DNA of 56,667 nt from an uncultured Selenomonadales bacterium (lineage in GTDB: Bacteria; Bacillota; Negativicutes; Selenomonadales; Selenomonadaceae): the NCBI GenBank assembly GCA_937910665.1, contig CALEPR010000024.1, positions 1 to 56,667 of the forward strand. Direction: 5' to 3'. The position numbers and the translations under genes are program-made. The notes below the pieces were generated by a model. That model was not told the origin of the DNA. It saw nothing but the letters and a program-made list of their open reading frames with translations, and made no database searches. Position 1 is the first letter of the stretch. Each line of letters begins with the position of its first letter. This document shows positions 51,314-56,667 of this stretch, piece after piece.

Positions 51314-52246
51314 TTACATCAATGGCGTTTTCTTTCCATACAAAAGCATATCCCACATATCATAAAAAGGTACTTCGCCTGTCGCAGTTCCATTGACCGC
51401 CCTCCAAAGTTCAGGAGTAGCCATTTTTGTAAGGTCAAGATAATATCCCGATTCCAAATTAGTATCGAAAGGAACAAAACAAACTTTCTTGGCAAAAGGC
51501 AACTTGTCAAACTCCGCCAAAACTTTGTAACTTTCAGTGTACATTGTGACGAGTGTATTGAACCAATTTATTCTCTGCGATCTCTCGCGCCATTTATTTT
51601 TTGCCATCTCAAAATCTTTGTAGTGATTCATATGCCATTCACTTTCGCAAATTTTAAAAACAGGATATTCAAATCCGAGCACATCATTAAATTCAGTTTT
51701 TACAAGATTAAATTCTCCGCGAACATTTTCGACAGGATTTTTTAAAAATTCCAAAAAATCTTCCTCTGAAGTATACATATTTATCGTCGGCGAGAGAAAC
51801 GGCAAAGCAAATCTGTGATAAAGCAGCCCCGCAAAACAATTCATCGACAAAATTGAAAGTTTTGAGCGGCGAAGTTTTTTATATTTTTCAAGAGTAAAAT
51901 TTGGAACCAAAACTATTCTGTCCGCGATAATTTTATCTGTATTAAGATTAAGTTGCTCCGCTTCATGCAAAACCGATGCAAAAAAAGATTCGCGCTTCGA
52001 ATCGTTGCCGGTGAAAAACGCTTCGCCTTGTGCATTGTCACCAACAACTAAAATTAAATCGAAGTTTAAAGTTTTCAAATCTTCCTTGTCGAGAACGGCT
52101 ATTCCGGTGACTTTCATTTCTTTAGGAAAAATCCCGCCGACAATTCTAACACCGCCATACAAATTTTTCAAAACTCCGAGAGAAGTATTGAGAAGTGAAA
52201 TCCCATGCCCCCCCCCTGGATTGTTAAACCAAATTACCAAATTCAT
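51314..52246 (-). CDS. DUF1919-type protein with a G9 tract near its start
   Basis: 310 residues. The central and C-terminal parts fit DUF1919, associated with surface-polysaccharide genes: LSILSMNCFAGLLYHRFALP, FLSPTINMYTSEEDFLEFLK, SEWHMNHYKDFEMAKNKW and RINWFNTLVTMYTE. The first roughly 110 residues (VIWFNNPGGGHGISLLNTS) form an extra domain. Codons 11-13 are an uninterrupted run of nine G residues, so slippage would switch the gene off near its start. CGGAGG lies 7 bases before the ATG. The gene interrupts the common glmU-prs pair. The enzymatic role is not established. Confidence 0.7.
   Translation of the reverse strand: MNLVIWFNNPGGGHGISLLNTSLGVLKNLYGGVRIVGGIFPKEMKVTGIAVLDKEDLKTLNFDLILVVGDNAQGEAFFTGNDSKRESFFASVLHEAEQLNLNTDKIIADRIVLVPNFTLEKYKKLRRSKLSILSMNCFAGLLYHRFALPFLSPTINMYTSEEDFLEFLKNPVENVRGEFNLVKTEFNDVLGFEYPVFKICESEWHMNHYKDFEMAKNKWRERSQRINWFNTLVTMYTESYKVLAEFDKLPFAKKVCFVPFDTNLESGYYLDLTKMATPELWRAVNGTATGEVPFYDMWDMLLYGKKTPLM
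52208..52216. repeat. Homopolymer tract of nine C (G on the coding strand)
   Basis: The run encodes GlyGlyGly at codons 11-13 of the DUF1919 gene. It is the longest G/C homopolymer I noticed in the window and a candidate slipped-strand switch. Confidence 0.85.
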
Positions 52247-52262
52247 TTTTCAGCCTCCGAAA

Positions 52263-53615
52263 TTATTTGCGCTTGTCAGCCCAATTTTCAATATTTGTTT
52301 GACGCGAGCGAGCGACCGCCAAATTATTTTTCGGAACATCTTTTGTAATTGTCGAACCTGCGGCAACGTAAACTCCGTCCTCAAGCGTGACAGGCGCGAC
52401 CAAGTTTGAATTGCAGCCGACAAAAACATTGTCGCCAATAGTCGTCCGAAATTTTTTCTTGCCGTCGTAATTTACCGTGATAGTTCCGCAACCCATGTTG
52501 CAACCTGCGCCCATGTCCGTGTCGCCGATATATTGCAAGTGCGGAAGTTTTGAGCCTTCGCCGACTGTAGAATTTTTTACTTCGACAAAATTTCCGATCT
52601 TGACCTTCGCAGAAATTTTACTGCCGGGACGAATATGAACATAAGGACCGAGAATAACTCCGTCGCAAATTTCAGAATCGTGACAGTAACTGAACTGCGC
52701 CTGAACATTGTCGCCGACAATCATATTTGTAAATTTTGTTCCGGGACCAATTTCACAGTCCGCGCCAATTTTTGTTTTGCCTTCAAGGTAGGTATTTGGA
52801 AAAATAATTGTGTCCTGACCGATCTCAACTTCAGAGTCAATGTAAGTTGTCGCAGGATCTAAAATTGTCACGCCGCTGTCCATGAGTTCAAAATTTTTTC
52901 TCTGCCGCAAAATTTTTTCAGCTTCGGCAAGTTGGACTCTGGAATTTATTCCGAGCGTGTCAGAAAAATTTTCCGCAGTAACGACAGAAATTTTTTCGCC
53001 GGAATTTTTTAAAATTGTCAATGCGTCAGGCAAATAATATTCTCCCTGTGCGTTGTCATTTTTTACTTGAGTAAGTGCGCCGAAAAGTTTTTGAATGTCG
53101 AAACAATAAATTCCTGCGTTGACTTCGCGAATATTTTTTTCAGTGTCGTTTGCGTCCTTGTGTTCGACAATTTTTTTGAAACTTCCGTCCGCCTCGCGAA
53201 TAATTCTGCCGTAACCTGTCGCGTCAGGAAGTTCAGCGGACAAAACAGTCGCGGCGGCTTTTGAATTTTCATGAGCGTCGGAAAGTTTTTTCAGCAAGTC
53301 GGAAGTGACAAGCGGAGTATCTCCGCACAAAATCATCAAAGTTCCCGCCGAGTTTGAAAAATTTTCTTTCGCACACAAAACGGCGTGACCTGTTCCAAGC
53401 TGTTCGGCTTGCAAAACAAATTCAACGCCGGAAATTTTTTCGCGCACAAGTTCTGCGCCGTTTCCGATCACGACTACTTCACGACTTGAACCGGTCGACT
53501 TCGCCGCATCGATGACATGCTGCAACATTGGCTTGCCGCAAACTTTGTGCAAAACTTTAGGCAATTTGCTTTTCATTCGCGTGCCTTTGCCTGCCGCCAA
53601 AATTATTGTCTCCAA
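52263..53615 (-). CDS. glmU: Bifunctional GlmU (N-acetylglucosamine-1-phosphate uridylyltransferase / acetyltransferase)
   Basis: 450 residues. N-terminal uridylyltransferase: IILAAGKGTRMKSKLPKVLH, LQAEQLGTGHAVLCA, MILCGDTPLV and EVNAGIYCFD. C-terminal left-handed beta helix with hexapeptide repeats (DSEVEIGQDTIIFPNTYLEG; GPYVHIRPGSKISAKVKIGN) and the acetyl-CoA site CGTITVNYDGKKKFRTTIGD. It makes UDP-GlcNAc for peptidoglycan and lipid A. The TTG at 53615 follows GGAGG by 8 bases and gives the family start; the frame runs 19 codons further upstream without a site. Confidence 0.96.
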   Translation of the reverse strand: METIILAAGKGTRMKSKLPKVLHKVCGKPMLQHVIDAAKSTGSSREVVVIGNGAELVREKISGVEFVLQAEQLGTGHAVLCAKENFSNSAGTLMILCGDTPLVTSDLLKKLSDAHENSKAAATVLSAELPDATGYGRIIREADGSFKKIVEHKDANDTEKNIREVNAGIYCFDIQKLFGALTQVKNDNAQGEYYLPDALTILKNSGEKISVVTAENFSDTLGINSRVQLAEAEKILRQRKNFELMDSGVTILDPATTYIDSEVEIGQDTIIFPNTYLEGKTKIGADCEIGPGTKFTNMIVGDNVQAQFSYCHDSEICDGVILGPYVHIRPGSKISAKVKIGNFVEVKNSTVGEGSKLPHLQYIGDTDMGAGCNMGCGTITVNYDGKKKFRTTIGDNVFVGCNSNLVAPVTLEDGVYVAAGSTITKDVPKNNLAVARSRQTNIENWADKRK

Positions 53616-53710
53616 AAATTTCAACCTCCAAAAATTTTTTTCATTGTAACATAAAAATCTACTTTCGCCCAAAAAAAATTTTACCCTTTAACTTTTGCAA
53701 AAAAAAATTT

Positions 53711-53736
53711 AGAAGCTGTATTCACAGCTTCAGGGA
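53711..53736. repeat. Family B hairpin element (copy 5, one end only)
   Basis: AGAAGCTGTATTCACAGCTT plus CAGGGAG: a perfect hairpin (AAGCTGT/ACAGCTT) with loop ATTC, in the gap between pyk and glmU. The rest of that gap (about 290 bases) holds no gene that I can see. Confidence 0.7.
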
Positions 53737-53904
53737 GTAGAATTTTCAGTTATAAATTTACGAAAGAAGTTTTCGTCACGAAATTTTGTAATCTAAAAAA
53801 ATGTTAAAAACCATAATTTACCGAAAAATAAATCCCGCCGAGAAAATTTTTTCTTAGACAGGAGAAAAATTTTTTATAAAAATATTTTTCGAACTGTGAC
53901 GAAA

Positions 53905-55317
53905 TTAAATTGTCAGAAGTTCGATCGAACTTGTACCGCCTTCGCCATACTTAATTCCGGCAGTCATAACGACAACGTCGCCTTTCTGAACAAACCCCAT
54001 GTTGCTTGCCGTTTCTGTAATGTAAGGAGTCATTTCCTCCGGCTTGAGGATCGGAACGCCGGGAATTACAAAAACTCCCCAGCGCAAATTTAAATGGCGA
54101 GCAACGCGCTGATTTGGAGCGAAAGCAATAATCGGAGCTTTCGGACGATATTTTGAAACTACTCGCGTGGTGTAACCTGATTTTGTCGGAGTGAAAATTG
54201 CAGTCGCGCTGAGTTCGTAAGCAATTTGAACAGTCGCGTGAGCGATTGCATCTGTCTGAGAATGTTTTCTATGAATTCCTTTGTGTTCAAAAATTGATTT
54301 GTATTCGAGAGATTCTTCAATGCGTTGAGCAATTTTTGACATCATTGCCACAGCTTCGACAGGATATTTTCCGCTTGCCGTTTCTCCCGACAACATAATT
54401 GCATCTGCGCCGTCAAAAATTGCGTTGCCGACGTCAGAAACTTCCGCGCGGGTCGGGCGAGGATTTGTCGTCATACTTTCAAGCATCTGCGTCGCAACGA
54501 TTACAGGTTTTCCTGCGTCGTTGCATTTTTTAATAATTTCTTTCTGAATGATCGGAACTTCTTCGGCGGGAATTTCAACACCGAGATCGCCGCGAGCAAC
54601 CATAATTCCATCTGAAACTGCAATAATGTCGTCGATATTTTGAACGCCCGCGAGGTTCTCAATCTTCGGAATAATTTCCATGTGTCCGCCGTGTCTGGCA
54701 ATAAGTTTGCGAATTGATTCAACATCGGCTGCACGTTGAATGAAACTTGCCGCGACAAAATCCATGTCATTTTCAATTCCGAAAATAATATCTTGTTCGT
54801 CCTGCTCGGAAATTGGAGGAAGTCCAAGAGCAACGCCCGGGGCTGCGACGCGTTTTCTTGTACTCATCTTGCCGGAATTTAAAATTGTTGTGACAATGTC
54901 TTTGCCTTCGATCGCATCGACCATCAACTCGACAAGTCCATCGCTCAACAAAAGTTTGTCGCCCGGTTTTACTTCGGTATACAAAAGTTTATGATTGACT
55001 GAAACGCGAGTTTCATCTCCGGGAGCGTCGTCATTTGTCAGCGTAAATTTATTTCCTGCGACAAGCTGAACTTCGCCGTTTGCAAATTCACCGAGACGCA
55101 TTTCCGGACCTTTGGTATCGAGGATTAAGGAAACTACTCTGTCTTTCGCGAGAGCCGCCGCTCTGACCGCCTCAATGCGTTTTTTGTGTTCCTCGTGAGT
55201 GCCGTGAGAGAAATTGAATCGAGCGCAATTCATTCCGTTCTCGACCAATTTTTCGATAACGCCTTCAGCGTCGGTTGCCGGACCTTGCGTGCAGATAATT
55301 TTTGTTTTCTTCAGCAT
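53905..55317 (-). CDS. pyk: Pyruvate kinase
   Basis: 470 residues, the short form without the extra C-terminal PEP-utiliser domain seen in Bacillus. KKTKIICTQGPATDAEGVIE, CARFNFSHGTHEEHKKRIE, the ADP/Mg site VMVARGDLGVEIPAEEVP and MLSGETASGKYPVEAV are intact. It makes pyruvate and ATP from PEP in glycolysis. ATG at 55317 follows GGAGG by 7 bases; the upstream in-frame codons overlap the promoter and are rejected. It is a single-gene unit. Confidence 0.97.
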   Translation of the reverse strand: MLKKTKIICTQGPATDAEGVIEKLVENGMNCARFNFSHGTHEEHKKRIEAVRAAALAKDRVVSLILDTKGPEMRLGEFANGEVQLVAGNKFTLTNDDAPGDETRVSVNHKLLYTEVKPGDKLLLSDGLVELMVDAIEGKDIVTTILNSGKMSTRKRVAAPGVALGLPPISEQDEQDIIFGIENDMDFVAASFIQRAADVESIRKLIARHGGHMEIIPKIENLAGVQNIDDIIAVSDGIMVARGDLGVEIPAEEVPIIQKEIIKKCNDAGKPVIVATQMLESMTTNPRPTRAEVSDVGNAIFDGADAIMLSGETASGKYPVEAVAMMSKIAQRIEESLEYKSIFEHKGIHRKHSQTDAIAHATVQIAYELSATAIFTPTKSGYTTRVVSKYRPKAPIIAFAPNQRVARHLNLRWGVFVIPGVPILKPEEMTPYITETASNMGFVQKGDVVVMTAGIKYGEGGTSSIELLTI

Positions 55318-55357
55318 TGCATTTCCTCCTTGCGGTAAAAAGTTTTCATTTGCATTT

Positions 55358-55386
55358 AGAATACTTTTTAGCCGCTGCGCTGTCAA
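55358..55386 (-). promoter_or_regulatory. Sigma-A promoter of pyk
   Basis: On the minus strand a perfect -35 TTGACA (55381-55386), a 17-base spacer and TATTCT (55358-55363), about 40 bases before the pyk ATG. Confidence 0.7.
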
Positions 55387-55489
55387 GATTAAATGTTTTT
55401 TATTTTTGTTTGCTCGACTGAAAAAATTTGCAGGAAATTTTCAGCTTGGCAAGAATATTTTCAGGTAAAATTTTTTAGGAGTTGATCAG

Positions 55490-56173
55490 ATGAAAAAGTA
55501 TGTTGCCGAATGTATCGGCACAATGGTTTTAGTTACTTTGGGTTGTGGAACTGCTATGCTTGTCGGCTGCGACGCAGCGAACGGAGGCGGTTACATTTTG
55601 ACTGCGTTCGCTTTCGGTCTTTCAATCGTCGCTATGGCTTATTCGATTGGAAATATTTCAGGCTGTCACATTAACCCGGCGGTTTCGCTCGGAGTTTTGC
55701 TTTGCGGAAGAATGACAGGAAAAGATTTTGTTTATTACATCATCGCTCAGTGTATCGGTGCACTTATCGGCGCGGAACTTTTGGTTACAATTTTTACTTC
55801 GGGAAATGTTGTCGATATGACAGGCGGACTTGGCAGCAACGGCTTGGCAGGAGTTCACGGCAGTTCGGTTGCCGGACTTTTGGTGGAAATTGTTTTGACT
55901 TTTATTTTTGTGATAAATATTTTGGGCGTTACTTCTCCTAAATTTAATCATGGAAGTTTCGGAGGATTGATTATCGGTTTGACTTTGGTCGGCGTTCACA
56001 TTCTTGGAATTGGATTGACAGGAACTTCAGTAAATCCTGCAAGAAGTTTTGGTCCTGCAGTTGTCGCGGCGGCATCGGGAAATGGAGTGCCGCTTGAATG
56101 TCTGCCGGTCTTTATAGTCGGTCCTTTGGTCGGTGCGGCGTTGGCGGCTTTTGTTTACAGAGGACTGGAATAA
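55490..56173 (+). CDS. Aquaporin / glycerol facilitator (MIP family)
   Basis: 227 residues with six membrane spans and both pore half-helices: GCHINPAVSLGVL and GTSVNPARSFGPAV. The N-terminus KKYVAECIGTMVLVTLGCG is typical of AqpZ-like channels. The residue before the second NPA region and the absence of the extra GlpF loops fit a water channel better than a glycerol facilitator, but selectivity is not certain. AGGAG lies 8 bases before the ATG. Its stop merges with repeat copy 9. Confidence 0.92.
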   Translation: MKKYVAECIGTMVLVTLGCGTAMLVGCDAANGGGYILTAFAFGLSIVAMAYSIGNISGCHINPAVSLGVLLCGRMTGKDFVYYIIAQCIGALIGAELLVTIFTSGNVVDMTGGLGSNGLAGVHGSSVAGLLVEIVLTFIFVINILGVTSPKFNHGSFGGLIIGLTLVGVHILGIGLTGTSVNPARSFGPAVVAAASGNGVPLECLPVFIVGPLVGAALAAFVYRGLE

Positions 56174-56201
56174 TTAGGAGTTAGGAATTGGGAGTGAGGA
56201 G
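56172..56201 (+). repeat. Family A heptad repeat (copy 9) at a ribosome binding site
   Basis: Units aattagg, agttagg, aattggg, agtgagg, ag directly follow the aquaporin stop. GAGGAG lies 5 bases before the next ATG. Confidence 0.85.
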
Positions 56202-56206
56202 TTTTT

Positions 56207-56667
56207 ATGTTGAAAAAATTTTTTGCGTCGTTTGTAATGGCGGCAATATTTTTAATTTCTTCGACGGCTTGGGCAGGTTATGAAGAAACAATTCCTGAAG
56301 GCGTTGACCTTTCCACAGTAAAAACTTTGGCTGTCGCCTTGCCTCAACATTACAAAATTGAAGCCACTGAACCTACGATGGACGAATTTGCAGATATTTT
56401 GTCAAACGCCGCTCGCGTCTCGAAACTCAATGTTGTTTCCTACGACGATATGATCGAAAATATTTGGCGCGACGCTAAAGTTGACATCAAAGCACTTCAC
56501 GACGAAAATTCAAAAAAAATTTACGCCGAAAATGTTTCAAAATATGCCGACGCTTATGTCACGGCGACGAGCGCAAACAATAATAAATTTGTGCAATTTT
56601 TCTTCGAGGTGCGCGACGCGAAGACCGGAGACTTACTTTACATGCTCAGCACTCAGAGCAGATATTT
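56207..56667 (+). CDS. Exported protein of unknown function, 3' truncated by the window end
   Basis: The first 153 residues are visible. Signal peptide LKKFFASFVMAAIFLISSTA with cleavage after AWA. The mature part starts with a strand (VKTLAVALPQHYKI), then VSKLNVVSYDDMIENIWRDA, then KYADAYVTATSANNN and FFEVRDAKTGDLLYML. The order and several positions resemble the exported protein at 17262-17864 (EVWKKL; INADIIVCPL; VYDRRTDELVEK), so they may be distant paralogues. No catalytic motif is seen. The ribosome binding site is within repeat copy 9. Confidence 0.75.
   Translation, partial: MLKKFFASFVMAAIFLISSTAWAGYEETIPEGVDLSTVKTLAVALPQHYKIEATEPTMDEFADILSNAARVSKLNVVSYDDMIENIWRDAKVDIKALHDENSKKIYAENVSKYADAYVTATSANNNKFVQFFFEVRDAKTGDLLYMLSTQSRY

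Overview
The window looks like chromosome of an anaerobic, flagellated, diderm member of the Firmicutes, most likely the Negativicutes (Selenomonas/Anaerovibrio-like). The evidence is the mix of Firmicutes-type gene order (cheB-A-W-C-D-sigma28, glmU near prs, glyQ-glyS, Gram-positive-style ribosome binding sites, TTG/GTG starts) with lipopolysaccharide genes of an outer membrane (kdsB and a WaaA-LpxK fusion). The DNA is A+T-rich and full of A-tract/T-tract runs. Most genes are ordinary housekeeping genes. No prophage, insertion-sequence transposase, CRISPR array or rRNA operon is visible.

Layout. 1-6.7 kb: 3' part of serA, comEA, a c-di-GMP phosphodiesterase with a dead GGDEF domain, glyS-glyQ. 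6.9-10.9 kb: an ECF-type ATPase, yajC, a two-gene module (nuclease-like protein plus CPCC zinc protein), 5-formyl-THF cyclo-ligase, a MobA-MobB-like protein, a histidine phosphatase. 11-17 kb: an acyl-CoA ligase, gdhA, a two-component pair with a soluble kinase, a small membrane protein, the corrin methyltransferase cobI. 17-29.4 kb: an exported protein, a giant flagellin, fapA, sigma-28, a small membrane protein, cheD, cheC, cheW, cheA, cheB (all transcribed leftward). 29.7-34.3 kb: a ManA-ROK fusion, a polytopic membrane protein, an AIM24-like protein, tRNA-Ala(GGC). 34.4-39.2 kb: kdsB, waaA-lpxK, a PIG-L-like pseudoenzyme. 39.3-44.7 kb: pilT, pilC, a decayed vapBC, ftsE, ftsX, an EnvC-like M23 peptidase. 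44.8-56.7 kb: a DHHW protein, lepB, metG, rlmN, a zinc ribbon, prs, a DUF1919 gene with a G9 tract, glmU, pyk, an aquaporin and the start of an exported protein.

How it works together. Envelope functions dominate: lipid A/KDO assembly (kdsB, waaA-lpxK), peptidoglycan precursor and septal hydrolysis (glmU, ftsEX-envC), secretion (yajC, lepB), motility/chemotaxis, and parts of a type IV pilus/DNA-uptake machine (comEA, pilT, pilC). glyQ-glyS and pyk have recognisable sigma-A promoters.

The most unusual content lies between and at the ends of genes. Two dispersed repeat families recur across the window. Family A is built from 7-bp units (TTAGGAN/TGAGGAN), usually followed by complementary units so that it can fold into a hairpin. 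Family B is a roughly 70-90 bp element bounded by hairpins with the core TGTATTCACA. Family A has entered coding sequence and supplies the C-terminal residues of at least four proteins, an in-frame insert in a fifth, and the ribosome binding sites of three downstream genes. A fragment of fapA lies downstream of the flagellin gene, which suggests past duplication and deletion there.
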